Source: an uncultured Chitinophagaceae bacterium (GTDB taxonomy: Bacteria; Bacteroidota; Bacteroidia; Chitinophagales; Chitinophagaceae). From it: a stretch of DNA of 64,000 nt. The notes beneath the pieces are model-generated. The model was not told where the DNA came from. It saw only the letters and a list, made by a program, of their open reading frames with translations, and ran no database searches. Of this stretch, positions 19,561 to 27,765 are shown in pieces; position 1 is the stretch's first letter; each line of letters begins with the position of its first letter. The DNA is taken from assembly GCA_903884185.1 (NCBI GenBank), contig CAISDV010000099.1:1-64000 (forward strand). Reading direction: 5' to 3'. A program made the translations under genes and the position numbers.

Positions 19561-19731
19561 TTATGCTAAAGCCTTTTTTCGTTGAGTAGCTTTTACCTTA
19601 CGAATTTGTTTTTTCGCCTTCAATAATTTTTGAGCTTTGATAAATTCACTGATGGCTTTTTCTTCTTTTTCTGTTAACGAACTTTGTCCGCCAATGAAGT
19701 CCACATCAAGTTCTAATGATTTTTTTTTCAT
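19561..19731 (-). CDS. 56-residue basic protein, partner of the GNAT-like gene
   Basis: A 56-residue protein starting MKKKSLELDVDFIGGQSSL, followed by an acidic stretch (TEKEEKAISEF) and a Lys/Arg-rich tail (LLKAKKQIRKVKATQRKKA). Its ATG overlaps the TGA of the upstream GNAT-like gene (ATGA, four bases), a sign of translational coupling. Helical and charged, no known domain. Conserved spacing and coupling suggest it works with the upstream protein, for instance as an antitoxin-like or adaptor subunit; that is inference. Confidence 0.6.
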   Translation of the reverse strand: MKKKSLELDVDFIGGQSSLTEKEEKAISEFIKAQKLLKAKKQIRKVKATQRKKALA

Positions 19732-20255
19732 TTTGGGAAATATTTGTTTATTAATTTTAATGCTGCATTGGTATCAATAATCATTATCCTTCCTCCAAAG
19801 TGCATCGCTCCTAAAGTATCAATGTAATGTTGAACAAGCTGTGTTTTTGAAAAAAATGAAACATTACCCTCATGCCCAAGCCGAAATGAAAGTTTACAAG
19901 AAAATGCAACTAAATTCCCCGGAACACCTGCGTAAATTTTTGTTTTCCCTTTATTAAAAGGCGCACTTTCAACCAGGTGCATATATACATGGTCTGACCT
20001 GATTTCTAAACTAATCAATCCTTGAATGACCAATTGATTATTTACGATGGTTAGTTTGTAAACATATCTCCCGGGTTGGTTGAATTCCGATCTCCAATTA
20101 AAAAGCCAACCATTTTTCTTTGTTATTGTTTTTAAATCGTCATTTGAAAGGAGGGTTACCTCAGTAGAAAAACTGTCGCCAGTAATCACATTTTCAATGG
20201 AGTGAGTCAGTTTATCAACCTCAAAATCAAGCCCTATTTGTCCCCGCTTTTTCAC
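19728..20255 (-). CDS. GNAT-fold-like protein of unknown function
   Basis: 175 residues. The second half reads like a divergent GNAT acetyltransferase fold: a strand with a loop at YAGVPGNLVAFSCKLSF, a region KTQLVQHYIDTLGA, and a final FGGRIMIIDTNAALKLI. I do not see the usual R/Q-x-x-G-x-G/A acetyl-CoA loop in clear form, so catalytic activity is uncertain. No signal peptide. First gene of a two-gene unit with the 56-residue protein; nothing else in the area is related to it. Assignment rests on pattern resemblance only. Confidence 0.55.
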   Translation of the reverse strand: MKKRGQIGLDFEVDKLTHSIENVITGDSFSTEVTLLSNDDLKTITKKNGWLFNWRSEFNQPGRYVYKLTIVNNQLVIQGLISLEIRSDHVYMHLVESAPFNKGKTKIYAGVPGNLVAFSCKLSFRLGHEGNVSFFSKTQLVQHYIDTLGAMHFGGRIMIIDTNAALKLINKYFPK

Positions 20256-20337
20256 TCAACCAAGTTACGAAATAAAAGTCAAAACTGATCCGTTTATGAG
20301 CTTGTTTTGTCGATAAAATTATGTCATGGAATTCTCC

Positions 20338-20796
20338 TCACTTCCAATAATCCTTCATCAAATCACTCACCCACTCAGCCTGCCGTATTTCTCCTTTGGG
20401 TTGAAATTCTTTCATCACGGGTTTGATATCCAGTACCGGCGTACCGTCAATGGCATCTAAATTTTTTACGGTAATAATTCTTCCTTCATGTTTGATTAAT
20501 TCTACTGTGCAGAGACCGATTGCATTGGGGCGGTCTTTTTTTCGTTGCGCAAAAATTCCCATGAGAGGATAAAGGGGATTGCCGCGAGGCCTTCCACTAA
20601 AAACAACATCTTCGGGTTTGGATTTATTGAAACTATAAATGATCTCGAGATGGGAGAACAAGTCAATATTACTCAGCGCTTCTTCGGGAACACCTTTTTC
20701 CAGTTCAATTTCAGAGATTACGGAGCCCCAGAAATCATCAGTGGGTTGAGTGCGGGTGTTTTTTACAAAGGCAATGGGTTGCAGTTCGATCTTCAT
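20338..20796 (-). CDS. trmO: tRNA (N6-threonylcarbamoyladenosine(37)-N6)-methyltransferase TrmO-like
   Basis: 152 residues of the TsaA/YaeB (TrmO) beta-barrel family. Hallmarks: PIAFVKNTRTQPTDDFWG, HLEIIYSFNKS, and FSGRPRGNPLYPLMGIFAQRKKDRPNAIGL, close to the family signature FatRsPxRPNpIGl. TrmO methylates t6A37 in tRNA using S-adenosylmethionine. It is shorter than E. coli TrmO and lacks its C-terminal extension, as do many bacterial forms. Confidence 0.8.
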   Translation of the reverse strand: MKIELQPIAFVKNTRTQPTDDFWGSVISEIELEKGVPEEALSNIDLFSHLEIIYSFNKSKPEDVVFSGRPRGNPLYPLMGIFAQRKKDRPNAIGLCTVELIKHEGRIITVKNLDAIDGTPVLDIKPVMKEFQPKGEIRQAEWVSDLMKDYWK

Positions 20797-20860
20797 TTAT
20801 CAAATCTACAAAACAAAAGAAATCGAGCCTTTTAGAATTTATTTCACCGGGGGGACAGGG

Positions 20861-20927
20861 AGACGGAGAGATTCGCAGAGGTATTTACATGAACTAAGAG
20901 AAATTAACTCTGCGAACCTCTCCGTCT
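20861..20927. repeat. Imperfect inverted repeat after the KdnB-like gene
   Basis: AGACGGAGAGATTCGCAGAG (20861-20880) and a complement at 20908-20927 match at 19 of 20 positions around a 27-base loop. GC-rich in an AT-rich spacer, it looks like a dispersed intergenic palindrome and may end transcription of the gene to its right. Confidence 0.7.
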
Positions 20928-20965
20928 CTGTGGCTCTGCGGTAATTCTTTCTATTATAGTAGTAT

Positions 20966-22045
20966 TTATAATTTATCATACAAAGCCCTCAACTTATCCC
21001 GTGTCATGATCTTTTCCCAATCCTTACCCAAAGCATTTTCCCATAAAGGCTTCATGCCCAGCGATACATTGATCATGGTATCAAACTGTTCTTCACTCAA
21101 TCCCTTACAAATTCCAACAGGTATCTCCACTTTATTTTTTTCAACCATCTTTTTAAATTCAACAACGCCTTCGGGATAATATTCTTCCAAATGATTCATC
21201 ACAATACAATTACCAATACCATGTTTTGTGCCAAGTAAATAACTCAAACCATAACTCACCGCATGCGCCACACCCACTTGTGAATATGCAATACTCATTC
21301 CGCCTGCATAAGATGCCATCATGAGTTTATTATCGCTTTCATCATCCCACACATCTTTCTCTAGAAAAATATGCTGGCATAATTGCAGCGCCTTCTCTCC
21401 ATAACTTTTGCTGAATTCATTTAAAAAAGTTCCCTGCAAACTTTCAATACAATGGATATAACAATCCATACCCGTATAAAATCTTTGATTGACAGGAACA
21501 TTTTTCGCTAGCGCAGGATCCAATACGATTTGATCAAAAGGAGTAAAATCACTATTCATTCCCAGTTTCCTTGTTGGGCCGGTCAATACAGTTGTCCTAC
21601 TTACTTCTGCACCAGTACCGCTCAAAGTTGGAATACCCGCTTTATATACACCAGGAAATTTTACCAGGTCCCATCCCTGGTAATCAGCTGAGGAACCGGG
21701 ATTATTCATCATTAATGAAACTGCTTTGGCAAGGTCCATCGTACTTCCACCACCAATACCAATCACGCCGCTAATTGTTCCAAATTCATCTTTCAATTGC
21801 TGCGCCAACGCATCAACCTGTTTTGTTTTTGGTTCGTAGGTAACATCTGCAAAAATGATCTTGTCCTTTCCGCGCAGGGGTACACGGGCAACCAATGGAT
21901 GATGGTTATTAGAAAAGAAATGATCCACCAAAAATATCATGGGTGCATCGCTCTTACGTTTTGGTGCAAGTATCTCATCCAGCTGGTCGAAGCTGCCTCT
22001 TCCATACACCACATAATCAACCATCTTAAAATTTCTGAATTGCAT
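20966..22045 (-). CDS. Iron-containing alcohol dehydrogenase, KdnB-like
   Basis: 359 residues from the ATG at 22045; a TTG at 22066 would add seven. Group III iron-dependent dehydrogenase features: GIGGGSTMDLAKAVS (NAD binding) and metal ligands around DCYIHCIESL, VGVAHAVSYG and LGTKHGIGN. The N-terminus (VDYVVYGRGSFDQL) recalls KdnB, which oxidises C8 of Kdo in 8-amino-Kdo synthesis. The nearby kdsB gene supports a Kdo-related role, but the partner aminotransferase KdnA is not here. Family is certain; the KdnB assignment is moderate. Confidence 0.72.
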   Translation of the reverse strand: MQFRNFKMVDYVVYGRGSFDQLDEILAPKRKSDAPMIFLVDHFFSNNHHPLVARVPLRGKDKIIFADVTYEPKTKQVDALAQQLKDEFGTISGVIGIGGGSTMDLAKAVSLMMNNPGSSADYQGWDLVKFPGVYKAGIPTLSGTGAEVSRTTVLTGPTRKLGMNSDFTPFDQIVLDPALAKNVPVNQRFYTGMDCYIHCIESLQGTFLNEFSKSYGEKALQLCQHIFLEKDVWDDESDNKLMMASYAGGMSIAYSQVGVAHAVSYGLSYLLGTKHGIGNCIVMNHLEEYYPEGVVEFKKMVEKNKVEIPVGICKGLSEEQFDTMINVSLGMKPLWENALGKDWEKIMTRDKLRALYDKL

Positions 22046-22118
22046 AGCCGGTATTTTGAATGACAAATTTCATGAATTTGAATAAGATGTGTGAATTTAT
22101 TATAGCGCGACAAATATT

Positions 22119-22214
22119 TTGTGCCGATGGCACAATGTAGGCGGTCTAATACCCCATCGGGGTTACCTGTTTGTAGAAAAGATTCGTTGTGGTTTTTATA
22201 TGCCCCAGCGGGGC
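22119..22214. repeat. Composite intergenic repeat with three small hairpins
   Basis: Three perfect short palindromes follow each other: TTGTGCCGATGGCACAA (22119-22135), ACCCCATCGGGGT (22151-22163) and GCCCCAGCGGGGC (22202-22214), the last two separated by an AT-rich linker. It fills the spacer between the ROK gene and the KdnB-like gene and looks like a dispersed intergenic repeat. Confidence 0.65.
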
Positions 22215-22233
22215 TACCCAGCGATACGCGCAT

Positions 22234-23148
22234 CTATTGCCCAGCCAGAGCGGCAGCGCCAAACACACCCGCGCTATCGCCCAACGCAGGTTTCAGCACA
22301 GGCGTATCAAGGCGGTCATTAAAAATGAATTGTTTGATTGAAGTAATCCCGTCAGTATATAATGCATCAATATTTCCAACACCACCTCCTACAACAATCA
22401 CATCGGGATCCAGCAAATTGGTGATCACAGAAACTGCTTTTCCAAAATAATGGCAGAGCCGTTGAATGGTTTCGATAGCTGCCGGATCATTTCCTGCATA
22501 ATAATTATGTACAATTTCTTTGAGCGATAATTTTTTATTGCTGATGGACTGATAAAATTTTTCTGTCGCGGGGCCGGATATCACAGTCTCCACACATCCT
22601 CTTTTCCCACAGTAACAAAGTTCACCATCATTTATTAAAATGTTATGTCCCCATTCACCTGCAATTCCATGCTTGCCATTCCATACTTTTCCATCTATCA
22701 CAATACCGCCTCCCACGCCTGTTCCCATAATAATACCAAATACAACTCTTGCACCAGGCACTTTTTCTTTCACCACTCCCCAATGTGTTTCGGCCAGGGC
22801 AAAACAATTGGCATCATTGGCTAAAACAAATGAGCATTGAGTGATTGCTTCCAGGTCTTTCGCCAATGGCTTCCCATTCAATACAAGCGTGTTGCAATTT
22901 TTCATGCCTTGTAAAACAGGATCAAGCACGCCGGGTGTTCCCATGCCGATCTTTTGCGGTTGAAGCCCTGATTCTTCTTTCATGATATTGATCAGCCTGG
23001 AAATTTGTTGAAGAATATGGTCGTACCCTTTTTCGGCTTCTGTGTCAATGCGTTTACGTATCAAGGGCGTTGGGCCCTGCAGCGATCTCAGGATAACACC
23101 TTCCATCTTTGTTCCACCCAGGTCAATTCCCCATAATGGTCCTGCCAT
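22234..23148 (-). CDS. ROK-family sugar kinase
   Basis: 304 residues. ATP-binding DLGGTK at 9-14, catalytic aspartate in LANDANCFA (about D112), glycine-rich GIIMGTGVGGGI, and the ROK zinc signature CYCGKRGCVE at 178-187. Likely a glucokinase or related hexose/hexosamine kinase. Lies 31 bp after kdsB in the same operon; whether it acts on a sugar of that pathway is unknown. Confidence 0.88.
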   Translation of the reverse strand: MAGPLWGIDLGGTKMEGVILRSLQGPTPLIRKRIDTEAEKGYDHILQQISRLINIMKEESGLQPQKIGMGTPGVLDPVLQGMKNCNTLVLNGKPLAKDLEAITQCSFVLANDANCFALAETHWGVVKEKVPGARVVFGIIMGTGVGGGIVIDGKVWNGKHGIAGEWGHNILINDGELCYCGKRGCVETVISGPATEKFYQSISNKKLSLKEIVHNYYAGNDPAAIETIQRLCHYFGKAVSVITNLLDPDVIVVGGGVGNIDALYTDGITSIKQFIFNDRLDTPVLKPALGDSAGVFGAAALAGQ

Positions 23149-23179
23149 GATATATATTTATTATTATGTAAGGGAAATA

Positions 23180-23905
23180 TTAGAGAAGTTTTGCGGCACG
23201 TTGCAGATCCTCGGGTGTATCTATTTCAATACCCATATAATCCGTTACCACCATTTTTATTGAAACGCCATTTTCAAGATAACGGAGGCATTCAATTTTT
23301 TCTGCGTTTTCCAATGGCGTTGCGGGCCAGTTGGTGAAATTCATCAATGCTTCTTTCCGGAAAGCATACACACCAATATGTTCATAATAAATACTGGCAG
23401 CGGTTTCATTACGTGGGTAAGGAATTACGCTTCTTGAAAACATAAGCGCATTCATATTTTTATCAAACACCACTTTTACGTAGTTGGGATCATCAATGAG
23501 TTTTTGTTCTGTCAATACCTGCATCAAAGAAGCAACCTGCACCTGTTTTCCTTTTTCTCCTTCAAAAACATTCAGCAATTTTTGCAATGGTTCTTTTTTT
23601 ACAAATGGTTCATCGCCCTGCACATTCACAATAATATCCACTTCCATTCCTGCTGCTGCTTCAGCAATCCGGTCACTTCCGCTTTCATGTTCTTTTTTAC
23701 TCATAATAGCTTTACCACCATGAGATGTTATTTCAGAAAAAATGATATCGCTATCGGTCACAACAACCACTTCATCAAACAAACCTGTTGCAACAGTATT
23801 ATCATACGTATGGCGGATCACCGTTTTATTTCCCAATGCCTGCATGAGTTTGGCAGGGAAACGGCTGGCGGCATAGCGCGCGGGGATCATAGCTATTCTT
23901 TTCAT
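23180..23905 (-). CDS. kdsB: 3-deoxy-manno-octulosonate cytidylyltransferase
   Basis: 241 residues. The N-terminus IPARYAASRFPAKLMQALGNK is the CMP-Kdo synthetase signature; VNVQGDEPFV and the late EIDTPEDLQRA also fit. KdsB activates Kdo with CTP for the lipopolysaccharide inner core. It is 9 bp downstream of the sterol-desaturase-like gene and 31 bp upstream of the ROK kinase. Confidence 0.95.
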   Translation of the reverse strand: MKRIAMIPARYAASRFPAKLMQALGNKTVIRHTYDNTVATGLFDEVVVVTDSDIIFSEITSHGGKAIMSKKEHESGSDRIAEAAAGMEVDIIVNVQGDEPFVKKEPLQKLLNVFEGEKGKQVQVASLMQVLTEQKLIDDPNYVKVVFDKNMNALMFSRSVIPYPRNETAASIYYEHIGVYAFRKEALMNFTNWPATPLENAEKIECLRYLENGVSIKMVVTDYMGIEIDTPEDLQRAAKLL

Positions 23906-23914
23906 CTGTTGTTG

Positions 23915-24739
23915 CTATTCCATTTTTTTGAAAGGCGCTTTCATCAGCCTCATAAAATTTTCATCGTGTTCATTGGGATAGTACCTGTCTAACCCATATT
24001 TTATTTGAGAAGGATCCAGTTTTTTAAATGTGCCGAGTATCCTGTCCCACACTGACAATATCGCGCCATAATTACTATCGGTAAACGGTTGTTTCCAGTG
24101 ATGGTGTACTTTATGCATATTAGGAGAAACCAGTATCCAGCTCAATCCCTTATCCAGCCAGCGGGGCAGACTGATATTGGCGTGAGTAAAAGCAGCCGAC
24201 AATACCAAAAGTGTTTGAAAGATCATGACGGCATACATGGGCGCGCCTGAAACAAATATTCCCATGAAAAAAAATAATCCGCGTACCACACTTTCTATGG
24301 GATGATGCCTGAGCCCCGTGGTAACATCCACATTATTATCGGCATGATGTATCACATGAAAACGCCATAAAAATTTTATTTTATGCTCTGTGATGTGAAC
24401 CAACCAACCACCAAAAAAATCGAGCGTTAAAAAAGAAATAATAATGATCCCCAAAACATTTGCATTCAACCAATATACCAGCCCGAACTGATGACTGAGA
24501 CACCAATCAGACAACATTACTATCAATATGGCAAGAAAAGTATGGATGATCAGGTGAATAACGGTAAAACTAAAATTGACCCCGGCATGGCGGCTTTTAC
24601 TCTTTTTATATTGCATCCCGATCAGGGGGATGGCACCTTCTATCACCCAAAAGATCAATAGCCCGCCTACCAGCAGCGCCATTCGCTCGAGCGGGCGATG
24701 GTCAAGGGTTTGAAAATGGCGGATGATTTTTTCTAACAT
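23915..24739 (-). CDS. Sterol desaturase/fatty acid hydroxylase family membrane protein
   Basis: 274 residues with several membrane segments (LVGGLLIFWVIEGAI, LIIHTFLAILIVML and others). The three histidine clusters of the di-iron hydroxylase superfamily are present: HITEHK, FHVIHHADNN with GLRHH, and NMHKVHHHWKQP. It probably hydroxylates or desaturates a lipid chain in the inner membrane. Position at the head of the kdsB operon suggests, without proof, an envelope-lipid substrate. Confidence 0.85.
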   Translation of the reverse strand: MLEKIIRHFQTLDHRPLERMALLVGGLLIFWVIEGAIPLIGMQYKKSKSRHAGVNFSFTVIHLIIHTFLAILIVMLSDWCLSHQFGLVYWLNANVLGIIIISFLTLDFFGGWLVHITEHKIKFLWRFHVIHHADNNVDVTTGLRHHPIESVVRGLFFFMGIFVSGAPMYAVMIFQTLLVLSAAFTHANISLPRWLDKGLSWILVSPNMHKVHHHWKQPFTDSNYGAILSVWDRILGTFKKLDPSQIKYGLDRYYPNEHDENFMRLMKAPFKKME

Positions 24740-24780
24740 TGCGACTGTAACTTTTATTTGAATATTCTCCTCTTATAAAC

Positions 24781-25035
24781 TCAATTCATTTTAACCAAAT
24801 GTCTGAATATCCATGCGTTAATTGCGGAAAGTACGACAACTGCTAAAACATAGCCCGTGAATTTCATTGCTCTTGAATAATGCAAGTTCCAGCGTTCTTT
24901 CCAAAAGACATAATACCCACTAAAAATAAAACTATATAAGCAAGAAAAGAACACTTTAAAGTTTCTGAAAACGATAACAGCTAAAACAATTATTAATATT
25001 CCCTCTACAAGAATAAAAAGATTTGATTTATCCAT
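24781..25035 (-). CDS. Small two-helix membrane protein
   Basis: 84 residues with membrane segments at about 6-25 (LFILVEGILIIVLAVIVF) and 60-75, joined by an aromatic stretch (YSFIFSGYYVFWKERW). No family recognised. It precedes the sterol-desaturase-like gene on the same strand by 41 bp and may be cotranscribed. Confidence 0.55.
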   Translation of the reverse strand: MDKSNLFILVEGILIIVLAVIVFRNFKVFFSCLYSFIFSGYYVFWKERWNLHYSRAMKFTGYVLAVVVLSAINAWIFRHLVKMN

Positions 25036-25078
25036 TAAAAACAGGTTCGGTTTTTTGGCTCTTTTCTATCCTAAACTA

Positions 25079-25106
25079 AAAAACCTTCTCAAGAGGAAGG
25101 TTTTTT
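25079..25106 (-). terminator. dnaN terminator
   Basis: AAACCTTC and GAAGGTTT form a short stem flanked by A- and T-runs, about 19 bp after the dnaN stop on the minus strand; it works in either direction. Confidence 0.7.
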
Positions 25107-25124
25107 AGTTAATTATTTTTTTGA

Positions 25125-26240
25125 TCAGTTATTAAGCATGAGCGGCATTACCAGCATCAACAGCTCCTCATTATCAGCTTGTTCCGATGGTTTAATGATC
25201 CCTGCTTTAGTGGGGGTTGACAATTCCACTTTTATTTCATCGGTATCTGCTGCGCTGAGCATTTCAATTAAAAATTTTGCGTTGAAAGCGATCTGCAAGT
25301 CGCCGCCATCATACTGGCAACTCATGCGTTCATTTCCTTCAAAACTGAAATCTATATCCTGTGCTGCCATCTGCAATTCACTTCCGCTGATGTTCAGCGC
25401 AACTTGGTTAGTGCTTTTATTGGAGAACACATTTACACGGCGCAATGCGTTTTGAAAATCATTTTTATTAACCACGAGCTTATAGGGATTATCAACAGGT
25501 ATCACCACTTTGTAATCTGGGAAACGCGCATCGATCAAACGGCAGATCATTTGTACATCGCCATGGCTTACAAATAAATGATTGCTGTTATAGCTGATGT
25601 TGAGTTCGTCATCATTATCGGGCAATGCGTTCTTCAATAAGTTAAGTGGTTTTTTAGGAACGATAAAAGAATCCGCTTTGGAAGCTTTACTGTCTGTTCT
25701 TTTATAACGTACCAGCCTGTGTGCATCTGTTGCAACAAATTGAACACCATCTTTTGCGAGTTCAAAAAATACCCCCGTCATTGCCGGGCGAAGATCATCA
25801 CTGCTTACTGCAAACAATGTTTTGTTGATAGCAGTCACCAAGGCACTGCTGCTCATTGTAAATCCTGTGGTATCATCAGCGGTAGGTTCTTTAGGAAAAT
25901 TATCGGGGTTTTCGCCCATCACTTTATACTTACCGTTATCGCTGGTGATCTCTACTGCAAAATTTTTATCAATATTGAATGTGAGCGGTTGATCTGAAAT
26001 ATTTTTCAATGAGTCGAGCAATATTTTTGCGGGAATACAAACTTTGCCATTTGCCTTGCTCTCCACATCCATGTGCACGCGCATTACCGTTTCCAGGTCT
26101 GTTGCCACGATGTTCAGTTTTTTATCCTGTATCTCGAATAAAAAATCTTCCAGTATTGGCAGTACAGTATTGGCATTAATAACGCCGCTAATCTGTTGCA
26201 GGTGCTTTAGCAGGGATGAGGATGAAACGATAAACTTCAT
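25125..26240 (-). CDS. dnaN: DNA polymerase III beta sliding clamp
   Basis: 371 residues, full length, three clamp domains. Features: MKFIVSSSSLLKHLQ start, VATDAHRLVRYKR at the domain 1-2 junction, and the C-terminal LMLVMPLMLNN, the usual clamp ending. dnaA is not adjacent, so this is not a dnaA-dnaN replication origin locus. Single-gene unit with its own terminator. Confidence 0.97.
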   Translation of the reverse strand: MKFIVSSSSLLKHLQQISGVINANTVLPILEDFLFEIQDKKLNIVATDLETVMRVHMDVESKANGKVCIPAKILLDSLKNISDQPLTFNIDKNFAVEITSDNGKYKVMGENPDNFPKEPTADDTTGFTMSSSALVTAINKTLFAVSSDDLRPAMTGVFFELAKDGVQFVATDAHRLVRYKRTDSKASKADSFIVPKKPLNLLKNALPDNDDELNISYNSNHLFVSHGDVQMICRLIDARFPDYKVVIPVDNPYKLVVNKNDFQNALRRVNVFSNKSTNQVALNISGSELQMAAQDIDFSFEGNERMSCQYDGGDLQIAFNAKFLIEMLSAADTDEIKVELSTPTKAGIIKPSEQADNEELLMLVMPLMLNN

Positions 26241-26394
26241 GTTAATTCCGGTTTATTTATGGTGGAAGCCCGTCATTAGGCAGGCAAGCAAACCTACTGT
26301 AAAATGTTAATATTCCATACAGAATTTATCCCATCATTTATGAACAATCAGCTCCATTTTTAACCTGTCGTGTATATCCGCCGAACGATTAGTT

Positions 26395-26892
26395 TTGCCT
26401 GAGAAAATCAATCCAGCCTTGCTCAAACAAAGAACTACACCAGAAGAAGCCTTGTATAAAGCGAGGCATTTTTGCGGGTACCGTGAACGCTGCAGGTATG
26501 AAGTAACAGAGAAGCTATACGGCTTGGGACTGCACAAACAGGAAGTGGAGAAAACATTGTTACAATTGACCGAAGATGGCTACCTGAATGAGGACCGTTT
26601 TGCTTCCATGTTTGCCGGTGGGCGATTTCGCGTAAAGAAATGGGGGCGAGTGAAGATCAGGTATGAGCTAAAATTAAAAAGAGTGGAAAACTCTTCTATT
26701 GTGCATGCACTGAGCGAGATCAATATTGAAGAGTATGCGCATGTACTGGAAGTGATGGCGAGAAAGAAATGGAACAGTTTAAAAAACTTGCAGGACTATA
26801 GCCGTTCCGCAAAAACGATGCAATATCTTTTAAGTAAAGGTTATGAGCCGGGGTTGATCAGCCGGGCATTGACTGTGCTAAAACAAGGATAG
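26395..26892 (+). CDS. recX: RecX-family regulator of RecA
   Basis: 165 residues from a TTG at 26395. The frame is open upstream to a TGA at 26341 but holds no ATG or GTG, so a rare start is needed. RecX three-helix repeats are visible: ALYKARHFCGYRERCRYEVTEKL, LTEDGYLNEDRFASMFAGGRFRVKKWG, and a final RSAKTMQYLLSKGYEPGLISRAL. RecX binds in the groove of RecA filaments and restrains them. Separate from recA here. Confidence 0.82.
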   Translation: MPEKINPALLKQRTTPEEALYKARHFCGYRERCRYEVTEKLYGLGLHKQEVEKTLLQLTEDGYLNEDRFASMFAGGRFRVKKWGRVKIRYELKLKRVENSSIVHALSEINIEEYAHVLEVMARKKWNSLKNLQDYSRSAKTMQYLLSKGYEPGLISRALTVLKQG

Positions 26893-26943
26893 GGTTATTC
26901 TCATTTCATCCATAACTCAGTATCTTCATTCCCAATTTTATTT

Positions 26944-27765
26944 ATGTCCCTCACATTCACCCTCATACAAACTTCTTTGCATTGGGAAGACAAGGCATCC
27001 AACTTGCAAATGCTGGAAGAAAAAATAAACAGTATCACAGAAAAAACAGAAGTGGTGGTCTTGCCTGAAATGTTCAGCACGGGCTTTAGCATGCGGCCTG
27101 AAGTGTTTGCAGAAAAGATGGATGGTGAAACGGTTTCCTGGATGAAGAGAATTGCCGCTAAAAAGAAGATCATTTTAACCGGCAGCCTCATGATCGAAGA
27201 ATGGGGTCATTATTATAATCGTTTGATCTGGATGTTGCCTGATGGCACCATAGGTTTTTATGATAAGCGCCATTGTTTCGCTTACGCGGAAGAGGACAAA
27301 CATTATACTGCGGGTAATAAAAGATTGATCGCCTCAGTGAAAGGATGGAAGATCAACCTGCAGGTTTGTTATGATTTGCGTTTCCCGGTGTGGGCGCGAC
27401 AAAACCAATCTCCTCTCCCCCGCGGGGAGAGGCCGGGTGAGGGGGAGTATGATGTCTTACTATATGTTGCTAACTGGCCCGAGCGCCGCAACCATGCATG
27501 GAAAAGTTTGCTCATAGCAAGGGCAATAGAAAACCAGTGTTATGTAATTGGCGTGAACCGCACAGGCAATGATGGAAATAATATTTTTCATAGTGGAGAT
27601 AGCATGGTAGCAGGTCCGCTTGGTGAAGTGTTATATCACAAAGCAGAAGGAGAAGACATTTTCACTATCACACTCGACAAAGAAAAACTTGCAGAGACAA
27701 GGACTCGCTTTCCTTTCTGGAAAGATGCAGATACATTTATGATCACGAACCCCGAGGATGAATAA
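26944..27765 (+). CDS. Nitrilase-family omega-amidase with in-frame palindromic insertion
   Basis: 273 residues of the carbon-nitrogen hydrolase superfamily, close to the YafV/Nit2-type omega-amidases. The catalytic triad is E42 (LPEMFSTGF), K108 (FYDKRHC) and C142 (VCYDLRFP). These enzymes hydrolyse 2-oxoglutaramate or 2-oxosuccinamate. After VWARQ, where relatives usually run straight to YDVL-YVANWPERR, there are about 15 extra residues (NQSPLPRGERPGEGE) encoded by a GC-rich palindromic repeat at 27407-27447. The frame stays open. The gene overlaps nagA by eight bases. Confidence 0.87.
   Translation: MSLTFTLIQTSLHWEDKASNLQMLEEKINSITEKTEVVVLPEMFSTGFSMRPEVFAEKMDGETVSWMKRIAAKKKIILTGSLMIEEWGHYYNRLIWMLPDGTIGFYDKRHCFAYAEEDKHYTAGNKRLIASVKGWKINLQVCYDLRFPVWARQNQSPLPRGERPGEGEYDVLLYVANWPERRNHAWKSLLIARAIENQCYVIGVNRTGNDGNNIFHSGDSMVAGPLGEVLYHKAEGEDIFTITLDKEKLAETRTRFPFWKDADTFMITNPEDE
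27407..27447 (+). repeat. Palindromic repeat inside the nitrilase gene
   Basis: CTCTCCCC (27413-27420) and GGGGAGAG (27424-27431) form a perfect hairpin, followed by GCCGGGTGAGGGGGAG. The type CTCCTCTCCCC...GGGTGAGGGG is known as a dispersed intergenic repeat in many bacteria; here it is in a coding region and in frame. Confidence 0.8.

Noticed and set aside
25125-26394. Replication origin next to dnaN
   Set aside because: No dnaA gene, no cluster of DnaA boxes, and neighbouring genes are not of the origin type.
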